Shown here: one piece after another, positions 38,490-49,189 of the stretch
Layout: each line of letters opens with the position of its first letter
How positions within the stretch are numbered: position 1 is the first letter of the stretch
From: Plectrocnemia conspersa
Taxonomy: Eukaryota > Arthropoda > Insecta > Trichoptera > Polycentropodidae
Direction: 5' to 3'
Assembly (NCBI GenBank): GCA_009617715.1
Contig: VTFK01000651.1
Location: 1 to 64,000 of the forward strand
DNA: 64,000 nucleotides
Position numbers and translations under genes: made by a program
Notes under the pieces: model-generated
Database searches by the model: none
Seen by the model: only the letters and a program-made list of their open reading frames with translations
What the model was told of the DNA's origin: nothing

Positions 38490-39650
38490 CCTTGACAATT
38501 AATTTTCAAGCCTTTGTGAGTAAGTCAGTAAATAATGTTTTTTTGTATTCCAAATATTGATTTTTCAGGTAAGCCTTCTTTTCATGTACATTTTCAAATA
38601 CTTTTTCATCTGATTGTGTAATTATTGTGTTATTTGATTGGATGAAATGACTTATTTTATTTTTAATAGTAAACGTAACATGTACAGATTTATGCTCGTT
38701 TGCCTTTATTCTTCATTTTCATGAAAAGCCATAGCAAATATGTCATCAGCAAAGGATGTGCAGGTAGATATGTTTGTATTGTAGCATGAAAGTCTGTTGT
38801 ATATATTTAGTATAGTACTAGCTCTAGTACATTGCACTGAAGTACTCCAAATTTTATTAGGCAGACGGAGAATTTTTCATCTTAATATTTTACTATAAAT
38901 ATCGATTGCTCAGATATAAATTTAGTGAGGTAGTGATTTTTTCATATAATATTTTAATTCCATGTGCCACAGTTTGTCGAAAGCTTGACTTAAATACAGG
39001 AAATCAGCTGAGAAATATTTTCTCTTCTGTATATTTTTATTGTTCCCGTTTTTACTCGTTCCGTACTCCTGCAAAAACTCGAATTAGTGGCTTAGGATTA
39101 TCTATCCTTTCTGTATTAATAAATTAATTCGAGTGCTATTTAACAAAGAATTATTTTAAAAGATATGTGCATTAAAATAAATACTTTGTTCCATAAAACA
39201 AATTGTAGATAGTTATTTTTAATTTTTACTTCTGAACAATGCCTGCTCACTCACTCCATATTTTCCAACAGTAATGCCCAAAATATTCGTTTTAGAGAAC
39301 AAATATTTTATATTTTTATAGTAGCTTCGTGAACATTTTTGATAAAAAAGGCAAAATAATAATTGGCCTAAAGTTTTCACGTTTTTTCGGGTTCTTTCCT
39401 GTTTTTTTTTGTGGCATCTTCCACTGTGTCAAAATATATTAGAATTCAATTTTCCGGTAGTTCTTGAGCACCTTTTCTGTATCATTTTTTAATATAAATT
39501 TAAATTATCATATTTTTATTCTCCTTAAAAGTTAAATTGACGTGATGCTTCCAGAAATGACAATTTAGATGAGATGCTGGAAATGGTTCTAAAAATTTTA
39601 TTAGGTGATCAGAAAATGCGATTTTTCTTATTATTTGTTTTTTATTTTCT
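38490..39650 (-). mobile_element. Jockey-like LINE reverse transcriptase relic
   Basis: Read on the minus strand from about 39620: PENFRPIIILPFLSKMF (the Y/FRPISLL..LSK.FEK block), then YSADFLYLSQAFDKLWH-type sequence near 38980 (motif A, with the Asp replaced by Ser), LPNKIWSTSVQ in the place of the GVPQGSVLGP loop, and SFADDIFAMAF at 38729-38757 (the YADD-equivalent FADD box). A block like KYLKMYMKRRLTXK follows, matching KYLG..LDRRLTWK. Many stops and frameshifts. No endonuclease or C-terminal zinc finger is evident. A dead copy. Confidence 0.65.
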
Positions 39651-39819
39651 ATTTTGCGTTTAATTATTATTATTTATTATATGTAGATAAGCCATAAATA
39701 TAAATTATTATTGATATATTCAAATATAAAATATTCAGAGATCAAGAAGTCGAACTTTAGCATATGTTTTCAATGTATCTCCACTATAACATTCAAGCAA
39801 CAATATGACATCAAGTATA

Positions 39820-40215
39820 GCGGACAAAAGAAAGACGAAAGGTGGTGAGGGAAGGAGGGAAAGTATATTGAAAATTTTTCATACCAGCAATATTTCATAA
39901 ACTGCTGCACCGAGTTGAAACTCTGGAGCACCTAGAGCTATTTGCCCGAGCGCGGGTTGCACTAATAACGTTAGTTTTGCCTCGATATTTATGCAAACAT
40001 CCCCTAGGGTGCCGCCCCGAGGGTGTTTTCGAGGCAAAGATGGCCAAAGTTTAAGACAAACTGTGAAAAATGCACTTGGCTCGACCGTGCGGAAGGTCAT
40101 AAATTTAGCGAAGAGATACCATATATCGCGAACCAATTACGGATGCAAAAAGGGTAGGCACGTATTTATGTACTTACATTATCTGTTTTATGTGAACGGA
40201 CGTTCTTGGAATAAA
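39820..40215. other. less AT-rich island with imperfect palindrome
   Basis: Unique GC-enriched block. At 39976-40038, TTTGCCTCGA and TCGAGGCAAA form a perfect 10-bp inverted pair. An inner AAACATCCC / GGGTGTTTT pairing surrounds a GC-rich centre (CTAGGGTGCCGCCCCGAG). TTTATGCAAAC and TCATAAATTTA words are present. Structured RNA, an insulator-type site or a conserved enhancer are all possible. Nothing codes. Confidence 0.35.
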
Positions 40216-40599
40216 TAATTTGTTGGGGTTGAAGTTTTAATTTCTAAATGTAGCAAGGTAGATATTTCCATTAGGCAGGGAAACGATGAAACCTATTTAA
40301 ATTGATTAGTGTTGGTTTAAATAATGTATGATGATACAAGCAAAAAAAATATTGAATCAGTTTCGTGAAATCTGGACTAATTTATTAATTTTAGTATATT
40401 TTATCATTGCTAAATAAGATTAATATTTGACTAGAAAATAAAACAATCAATACATTCGAGTTTGACAAAGCATATATCCGCTTATTTTATTATAAAAAAT
40501 ACTAAATATATAAATACAAAATCCATGACCTTGAGCTACGCTTAATACGCTTATACCTGAGAAGTATAAGCTTTGTTGTTTCACTAAATATTAAACTTT

Positions 40600-41030
40600 C
40601 GATACCGTGTAAAATTCCAGCTGGAGTTTCTCAGAGAAGTTTGTTCGGGTCGTTTCTCTTTTTCTTGTTTATAAACGATCAAGGAAAATAAAATAAACAT
40701 GGATTTATCTATTTACGCTGACGATACAGCTATTTTAATAAGTGCTTACAGTCCTAAACTAATTGCGAATATATTACAAAAAATCTTAAATAAATATTTC
40801 ATGAGGAGGAAAATTAAGATGAGCCAAAATAATACGAAACGTAAACAAACCTTACCACCGTCTCTTCAAAAAGAGCAGGGTAACGTATCACATAAATCTA
40901 AACATTATAGAACTTCGCAACTAAAAAAGCTTGCTGCAATTGCGGGCATTAGACCGATATTCAACAGACATTCCAACAAAAAGAAACATTGTTATTATCA
41001 CACAGATAAATAATATAAAAACATTTCGCT
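40600..41030 (+). pseudogene. Jockey-like LINE reverse transcriptase fragment with YADD box
   Basis: On the + strand, IPAGVSQRSLFGSFLFFLF (equivalent to PAGVPQGSVLGPLLFNLF, motif B loop) is followed, across a frameshift, by LSIYADDTAILISAYSPKL at 40702-40760 (motif C, both catalytic Asp kept) and LQKILNKYF. The downstream part (40830-41012) is lysine-rich and no longer resembles the palm or thumb. It is a short fragment, with neither motif A nor a C-terminal domain seen. Confidence 0.7.
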
Positions 41031-42995
41031 AAAAACCACTAACCCACTAATATTACTAACTACGAAAAACAAAGACTTAAGCTTAAATATATATACACAA
41101 AATGCCAAAACACATCTTGGTTTAAGACATTTCAACTCAAACAGTAATAGCTCCAGTTCGCTATTTAATTTGACTTAGTATTTTAATAAGGTGTAGCTTT
41201 AAAAACTAAAATTGTAAAAATTATTAATTAATTTTGTATAAATTACATTTTATATATGTATGTATATTTCAATAGTATTTTTAATTTTTAAAAGGTTTCA
41301 TATATTTTTACTTAAATTTTAACTATATAGTTAAAAAGTAAAGTAAAATAAAGGTATAAATATTGTATATATTGGTATCTTTATAAATTTAAATAAACTA
41401 AAAAAATACATTAAAAAAATTATGTTCTAGATTAAATATTAATAATGTTATTTTTACGTATTTACCAAATTATAAAGGTGAACAAGTTGTAAATATTTGA
41501 TAATAAAACACTAAAAAGGCTTCAATTACTGCTTATTAAAATACAAATTCATATTTATAATTTTTGTATTAATTAATTAACTAAATTACACAAAAAAATA
41601 GAAAAACAAATAAAAAAAAAGTTTTATTTCATATTTTTTATTCACTTAAATTTTTTTTTTTTTAATTAAAAGTTGTATTTTAATTAAACTATTAGAAACT
41701 GACACTTAATATGCAATTACTCTAACACAATAAGAAATTGTCAATGTCGATTTAATGGTTTTTTTTTTTTTTTTCAATTTGCGTCTTACCATTACAAAAA
41801 TTAAGAATAAAAATGTCAAAGGAAAAGGACTTTTTAAAAATTGCTATTTTTTTTTAACTTGGTTCAGTTTAACAACAATAACTTGGTTTTCATAAAAAAT
41901 ATTAATAAATAGTTTAATTTATTTAATTAAATTTTTTTTCTAAGAAATTAATGAAAATATAAAAATTAACAAAAAAAAAAAGTATTGTGTTAATGGCTTT
42001 TTTTAATTTTAATTAATTTTAATTTATTTTTCATAAAAGTGTAAATATAATCAAAGCTAAAAAATCATAAAATAATAGAAAATGCAAATATAAATTGAAT
42101 TTAAACCAAAAAGCATTACACAATGTATTACTAATATTTTTTATAATATCTTAACAATTTATTAAATTTATTAAAATAATATAAATTCAAGCTATTAGTT
42201 TTAAAGTGTATACTAAAACTTTTTTTTATCGATTTGCCAATTTAATATTAAAAAAGACCATATTTTTTTTTTAATTATTTAAACAGAAATAAAAATATTT
42301 TTTACTACCTTATTTATTAATACTTTTAACATTGAGAAGTAAAAGTTTAATATTTTTAAGGTAATTATAAAATAATTTTTTTTTTTTAATAATTTTGATA
42401 ACCACAAACAATTCAAGTATTAAATTACTACACTATATTTTTATTTTATAAAACATTTATCTATTAATACAAAGTATATAAATTCTTAGTTTTCAGAATG
42501 AAATATTATTTTTAGGTTGCTGTATTGTCACCATATGGTTTTCCATAATAGTTACAAAGTTGCTCACTAGTGAATTGATCACAACGTGTTTTGCATTTTA
42601 AGCATTTAAGTCACACAGAAATCTATCACACCCATTCACAAAAATTGTTTAATAACAATCAAATCACCGTACTTGTTAAAGTAAATTAATTATCAAGTAA
42701 ATCAGACTCGATGGACGTTTTCTAGTCTTTGATTATTACATAAATACATAAATACACGCCTAATTAAATTTTGACCCTGATCAAGCAAATTTCTGACTCA
42801 CCATCTATATCGAATACCTCCCTAGAGAGTGATGATACAGGACCCTCTAATCAGCGATGCGAAACCTCAGATTTTGCAATTATAATACGTATTTACATTG
42901 AGAACGCACATCACCAGATTAATTAATTAATTAAATATTAATTAAATTAAAAATATTTAATTCAATCACTTTGTTCACATTTTTTTGGTCAATGT
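41031..42995. other. extremely AT-rich stretch
   Basis: The most A/T-rich part of the window, with long A and T runs at, for example, 41640-41670, 41760-41775 and 42370-42390, and no gene or repeat family. Confidence 0.5.
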
Positions 42996-43265
42996 ATTGG
43001 ATTTATTGTGTTTGTACAGGTTAGGTTTTTGAAGGTAATGAAGGGTCAAAAACCAAGATGGCGGACGCGTGCGGCCCCCGGGGCTGCCGGTTATAGACTG
43101 GCCGGGCCGCAGCGAACCACCCCCCGCCCCCAGTCTTTGGCAACCCCTTTAGGAAAACCTTAAATGTAGACCGGCGTTTATTGCGATTCTTATTGAAACG
43201 GTTTGTTTTATTATCCGACATAATGAAATAACAATTAAAACCGACGATGAATTGTAATTTTGCGA
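42996..43265. other. GC-rich island with a YY1-like motif
   Basis: Sharp GC-rich block. AACCAAGATGGCGGAC at 43051-43066 matches the AAGATGGCGG core bound by YY1/Pleiohomeotic-type factors, which is often found at transcription starts and Polycomb-response elements. It is followed by GCGGCCCCCGGGGCTGCC and CCCCCCGCCCCC. A minus-strand frame across it is low-complexity (basic plus Gly/Pro). A promoter or Polycomb-type element is plausible but unproven. Confidence 0.35.
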
Positions 43266-45285
43266 GTTGTTAAGGTGGATTGTTTATGCCTTGACAAATT
43301 TTCTCAAGAAGTACTGAATATATTATAATAAATAATTATATATATTAATTATTTTATCTGAGTAATTTAAAGAGCTATGAACCTGATATATAGATATTCA
43401 TAATAGGGGCATCATTATCGATTTATGGATAAAGGGCTCAAAACTTTTCTGGTAAATTTATAGTAAAACTACATCTATGCAGACTTCATAGATTAATAAT
43501 ATATAATTTTTATTTAAAATACTGCAAACCATTGTCAATCTAAATCATGCAATGTTTTTTAAATTACATTAAACCAGAAAGACCTTGTGTTTTTTTAATT
43601 TTAAAGATTGAAATTAGTGATTATTATACAATTTTAATTACGAACGATTATCACAGATTATATTTTTCTATATTTTCCTAATCTAATTAATTAATAATGC
43701 GAATAATAATAAAAATAAAATCAAGCATGTTCGTGCTTAGTGATAGTAATTAGCAGTAGTAACTGTTTATATTAAATACGAAATATATGTTACTGATTTC
43801 AGTCTGGTGTCTCACTACTTAGTAGATGTTGATTGTGTTGATCTAATTGTAACACTAGTATGTTACAACAAATGATTAACTAAACATTCATTACTAAACA
43901 TATTAAAAGGATACAATATATTTTATAAAACAAATTTTTTTTTAGAAATCGATATTTAAGGGAAAATCATAATGAGAGAATAAATACAATGAATAACAAT
44001 TTAGTGATGCACCCTATATAATAAATTTAACAATATTTATAGATTTTAAAAATAGATTTCACGCGAAGGATCTATCTCATATTAAATTAATTAAAATCAG
44101 TGAACTAAAATTTTCTTCTCTAAACGAAAATATAAAACCAGCAGTGGCAAATAAAAATATAAATTTATAGTAGATTTACTACCAAATATTTAGAAAAATT
44201 TTCATAGCTATTTTGAAACTTTACACAATATTTATTAGCTATATTGTGGTAAAATAAAAAAAATGTAAAATAAAATCAAATATTTTATTTTATAATTGAA
44301 ATAACTTTAAAAACCATGAATTTTAATTAATACAAAAACCTTTCTAAGATTCCTAACATTTTTTTTAAAATAAGCCATGTCATATTTTAAGACTTTAAAA
44401 ATTTAAAAATGTATTTTGGCTGTAGATAATAAGCCACGCATCAGATCTTTAAGCACATAAGACTTTGTTTAAAATTTAAATGCTTACAAAATTGCAAAAT
44501 TTTATTTTTACAAACGATGGTTTTTTATGTTAGGATTATTAATTCAGAAAGATCCTTTGTTCTTATTTATTTGTAGAACAAAACAGGTTACTTTAATTGC
44601 AAAGCGTACCGTCACTCGTCGTCGTTACTTCGTAATCTAAAGTATTATTAAATAATACCTATTTAATATTAATAATTGTAGTTATGTTTTTGAATGTTTG
44701 TTATTGTAATTTCACAATATTTTTCTGCGCTTTTTATTAATACTATTTACATTAAATGAATATTTTTATATATATCTGTCGTCGTGATTAAATTTTAAAT
44801 TAATGAATACATCGTTGCGAATACTGGTATGCGTTTTGTATATTATAACTGAATTGAAATTGCGAAAATAAACATACCGTCGAAAAGGCCATTAGCAACG
44901 CGCAAAAAATATGCATATATTTAAATATTTATAAATAATATTTTTGAACTTTACCGCAACCTTCTTTTATCACAAATATTTTTATTTTAATATGCTAGCA
45001 ATAATAATATATTTAATTTATTGGTTAAACTTGAAAGCGCAGTGAACGACCAAAAAAAAATTGCCATATATCAGCAATTTTCAATTAAAAATAATTAGGA
45101 AGCCTTTTTATACTATTAGCAACATATAACGCTGTATATGGTCTTACAAGCTATCGATATAAAGTAGCACTATGTTAAATGATATGAGTTATTTTAAACT
45201 AAGTCTCAAATTTTTTTGTAGATGGCAAGATAAGTAATAATAATACTTAATAAAAAAAGCGGAGCTTGCTAAAAACCATAAAAAA
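43266..45285. other. AT-rich stretch
   Basis: No gene or repeat seen. A less AT-rich segment at 44810-44910 (ACATCGTTGCGAATACTGG; CCGTCGAAAAGGCC) may be a short conserved element. Confidence 0.4.
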
Positions 45286-45289
45286 TTGT

Positions 45290-47210
45290 CGATGCATATT
45301 TGTAGGAATCTTTGAAGATCGTTAACGGTCTCAGAAAATATTGCTGTGTCATCAGCATAACGAATATTGTCAATTGTGTCCCCCCCGATAATTTTTATTC
45401 CTTTTTGTCCATATTTTTTTTTTAATATGGTTTCAGAGTTTAAATTTAAAATAATAGGAGAAAAATAACATCTCTGTCTGTAACCTCTCTGTATTAAAAT
45501 ATTATCACTTTATATCTTTCAACGCTAATTACTGCTGATTGATTTTCATTTTTTTTTTGACAAATCTTACATCTCTTTAATATAGCCTGATAGAACTTAG
45601 CCTCTCTGTCTATAAGATGCAAATGAGGCAAATATAAACAGGTTTATAAACTTTGTACCATTTCTGAAGTAGCGTCTGCATACAGAAGAGCGCTTTTCGT
45701 GTCATGTGGTCTACCAGTCATGTGGAATTTTTTCAGAGAAGTATATTTTATTGAGTAATTTCGGGAAGATGCTTAAGTTTTCCTTCTTCAGATTTTTAAA
45801 AGCTTTGTTGGTATTAAATCAGTTCCGGTTGGTTGACTTATTGATTTTTTAAATTTGTATCGCATATTCTAGCTCAGACCTTATTTTATGCGTTCCCATT
45901 TAAAGTTGGTTCTCAGTTGTTATAGATGCTCTATGGTCCTTAAATAATTTTTATATACTCAGTTCATTAATATTTTTTTTCAATCAAGCTAAGAACAATA
46001 TTTTCAGAAATGTCAATGTTTTTTCGATTAAATCATAATTTTTCTAAAAAAAAATTGAATAAATTAATTATGAAAAAATATAAAATTTGCGACTGAAACA
46101 CAACGATAAAAATTTACATCAAAAACTTTTATATAAATTATATTCGTTGTGCTTTAGTCGCAAATTTTATATTTTTTTTCTGTTTGATTTATTCAATCTT
46201 TTGGCTTATTAAATATTTTTTTATGAAACGATAAATATTATTGTATTACATTTGATTAATTTTTTCAATTTCCTCTGATCGTTATGAATAGAAAATATAA
46301 GTAGTAGAATAGAAATAACAAATTTTCAGTGAAAGCTTGAGCGTGCTGTTCCTGATTTTTATTCTTTCGCTTCTGATTTTTATAATTCGCAGAATCCAGG
46401 GATTTTTCTTTATCACTTTTTAGTGTTAATCTTTAAATCTTGGTAACTTCGAGCTCTTATGAGTGTGATTAAATATATTTTTTGTATATATTTTACAGAT
46501 ATCTGATGTTTCTTTCAGCAGTCTTAAACTACCCGCGATGTAACTGAATAATGAATCTTTTCAATGTTTTGGTTGATATCTAACTAAATGACATTAACAC
46601 AATCTGGAATATCATCTTTAGGTTTTGTCATTTCATCATCATCATTATTGACCCTTTATCTCCTCCAAGAATGTTCTATATTTCCTTTGGTATTGCGCCA
46701 AGTTTCTCTAGTTGTTGGCTCCGGCTGCATATTGTTCAACTACCGAAGTTTTGGTCTGCCAGCTGATCTTCAGCAGTTGCCTTGAGGGTTGAGTAGAGTT
46801 TATTCGTGACACGTAGGCTTCTCCCGGACTCTTTCTATTTTTAAGAAGGTAGATACAAAGAGTTTTTTTTTGTAAAAAGGTTGTTATACCTCGTGAATTG
46901 ATATGCTTAAGACGCATTAACTTTTTGATTACTTCATCATTACTTGAGATATTTGTCTGTGTCTCTTTGGAGTATTAATTTTCTTGTTTTGAGTTTCTCT
47001 ATCCATTTTTCAACAGGTCTTCAAAGTACTTGCCCCATTTATATATCTATCTGATTTTTTTTAGATATGATGGTACTTTATTATCCTTACACTTTGAGTT
47101 TCATTATTTAAATTCTCTCTGAAGTTAGTAAAATTTACTGGTATTGCTGGTAATGGTATTTCACCTTTTTTTATTTGAAATCCCCATACTTTTCTTAGTT
47201 ACTCTGTCTT
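45290..47210 (-). mobile_element. LINE relic (endonuclease-RT family), with a nested 3' tail
   Basis: Minus strand. The linker at 47190-46930 reads FTNFRE...ETQSVRI and then KWGKYFEDLLKNG, the WAEYFE.LLN block before the reverse transcriptase. Then, at about 45830, TGTDLIPTKL (the GPDGIPAEL equivalent). At 45500-45330, LIQRGYRQRCYFSPIILNL (G.RQGC.LSPLLFN, motif B), GQKGIKIIGGDTIDNI and IRYADDTAIFSETVNDL (motif C, both Asp kept). Between the linker and the RT sits a separate 3' tail (46870-46590). Stops and indels throughout. Motif A is not visible. Confidence 0.7.
46590..46870 (-). mobile_element. LINE 3' tail, nested 5'-truncated copy
   Basis: On the minus strand, across a frame change, it reads LAGQTK (from AGRPKL), NNMQPEPTTRETWRN and IEHSWRR. 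This is the C-terminal GRPKLRWL..W R..A..R..WR..LEEA tail of the family, as at 30745-30890. It is followed by a TGATGATGATGATGA run, the kind of simple-repeat 3' end that many RTE-type LINEs have. It interrupts the larger LINE at 45290-47210. Confidence 0.55.
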
Positions 47211-47214
47211 AACA

Positions 47215-47690
47215 TTTGCATTTCTAGCATGGCAATCGCATACCGGCCGACGCACACGACCGCCCTTTTATGAATAACAAACCGTTTTTTCTCTATATAC
47301 ATCTAAAAAATATACATCTTGAATGCGAACGTGCGTCGCTTGTTTTATGAAAATGGCTTGATAGTCGATTCGTTTAAAATTGCCGCTCGGTGTTTACATA
47401 TATAATTTAATAAGAAAAAATTGGCCTCGTTACGATGGTGTTTGTGAAAAAAAGAGTAAAGCGGCAAAATGAAAGCCGAAAGTGAGCGTTTCATTTAAAT
47501 TCAAATAACGTCTATTTTTTCAGTTTGCCACCCCGGTGCGGTGGTGGGGTGCGTCTTTCTGCACGTATAATTTTCATTTGGGGTTTGTTTATGGGCGGCC
47601 GTTTGAGATATTGCTGCCGTGTACTCGGGGACGTCTCGTAAGTACTCGTTATTTGGGTAAATTAATGCAACACTAACCTCGTGGATGAAA
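47215..47690. other. less AT-rich non-repetitive island
   Basis: Unique block with CGCATACCGGCCGACGCAC, TTGCCACCCCGGTGCGG and GGGCGGCCGTTTGAG. Near the end, GACGTCTC is followed by GTAAGTACTC, a good 5' splice-site match on the + strand. It could be the end of a noncoding or short coding exon, but no acceptor-side evidence exists. Conserved regulatory DNA is equally possible. Confidence 0.3.
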
Positions 47691-48840
47691 GTGATTTGAG
47701 AAATACAACAGTACTGCGCAATATTTTTAGTGCATGTGATTAGATATACTTAATTAAAAAATACAAAAATAATGAGACACCTTTAAATGTGGTAAAATTT
47801 ACCTGGAAGTATCGTGGTTGGACAAAATTAAATTAAATTTTTTCAGTAGTCAACTTCCAGTCCGGACTTTTCACTTTCAGAATGATTACAGATTTACAAA
47901 ATTGTAAATTTAAATTCTGAGATAAACCTAAGGTTTTTAAACTTTTGTTCTATGCAATTATTTTTCTTGTAGTATGACTAAATTCAAGTTACTTATTTAA
48001 TTTAGAGAAAAATTAATAAGTTTTTTTTTTAAAAATACTTACTAGTAATATAAGAAGTACAGTACATTGCTCTACATTTAAAGATGAACATTATTTTTAT
48101 AAAAAAAATGAAATTCAATTATAAATCATTTTTCAAAAATATCTCCTCATATAATGAAAATATATATATCTACCTATGTATTAGATAAATACCTAAGGAT
48201 GTTATCTTTTTTAAAACTAATAATTTTGTAAAATTATCACGATAATATCATAAAGTGAGTAAAAAAATAAAAAAAAACGAATCTTTCAATAATGTTATCT
48301 TTAATTATTTTAATAATAACTATATTTTAATATAAATAATTACGTTAAAGCTCATTTTTATTTAAAATATTTATTAAAGTATAAATTTGTAAGAATATAA
48401 AAAACTAGAAAATCTATGATGATCGACAGGAATCATGAATTACTAATTTCGATATTCTAAACATGATACAAATAAAAAAATTACTATGGTACATATACTA
48501 ATCAAACCTAGACATTTCAGGTATTAGTCATTGACTTCTACCACTGATCTATGGTGCTGTCTACGATAAAACGCACAACAAGCAAATGTCTACGTATAAA
48601 TGGTTGACAGTAACAAAGTAAAAGTCAAAATTATATTGTTTCACTTACAAAGATTGATATTATTATGACTCAACATAACAGTTGCTCTAATCAATAAATA
48701 TCCATAAAAATATTTAGCTTTGAATTGCCCTTTCATACCCCACACAACACATACTTTAAATATCTGCCAAATAAATTTTTAATTTAAACAATAAAATACC
48801 AAAAATACATTAAAAAAAACAAAAACGACTCAAAAATTAA
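47690..48840. other. AT-rich stretch
   Basis: No gene or repeat recognised. Confidence 0.45.
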
Positions 48841-48842
48841 AT

Positions 48843-48925
48843 TTAAAACCCAAAAGTTGATGGTCCGATATTCGCACACTCGCTAGCTTCGTTACCTCAC
48901 GCTAGTGAGAGACCGACACTAGTAT
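48843..48925 (+). repeat. dispersed ~80-bp repeat, copy A
   Basis: Homologous to the reverse complement of 57100-57180. Shared blocks in order: TTTAAAACCCAAAAGTTGA, GTCCGATATTCGCACACTCGC / GTCCGGTATCCGCACACTCGC, AGCTTCG-TTACCT / AGCTTCGGTACCTT and GACCGACA. Both copies are GC-richer than their AT-rich flanks. Unit unknown: a transposon end, or a short structured RNA-derived repeat. Confidence 0.65.
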
Positions 48926-49189
48926 GTACACACACATATATATGTATGTATAACACATATACATGAAATATTTTACCATAACAAGCATTGATATATTTAA
49001 ATTTACATATAAAATTAAATTATGTTCTTAAAAATGTTATTTTTAATAAACTAGTATTTATTTACTTGTATGGTTATTTTATATTACACTATTATATTGT
49101 TAACCTGTGTTTATTACTAATCTAAAATACATATAAATATATTTACCTATATTTGTGACAATATATACATATGTTAATAGAAAAGGTAA

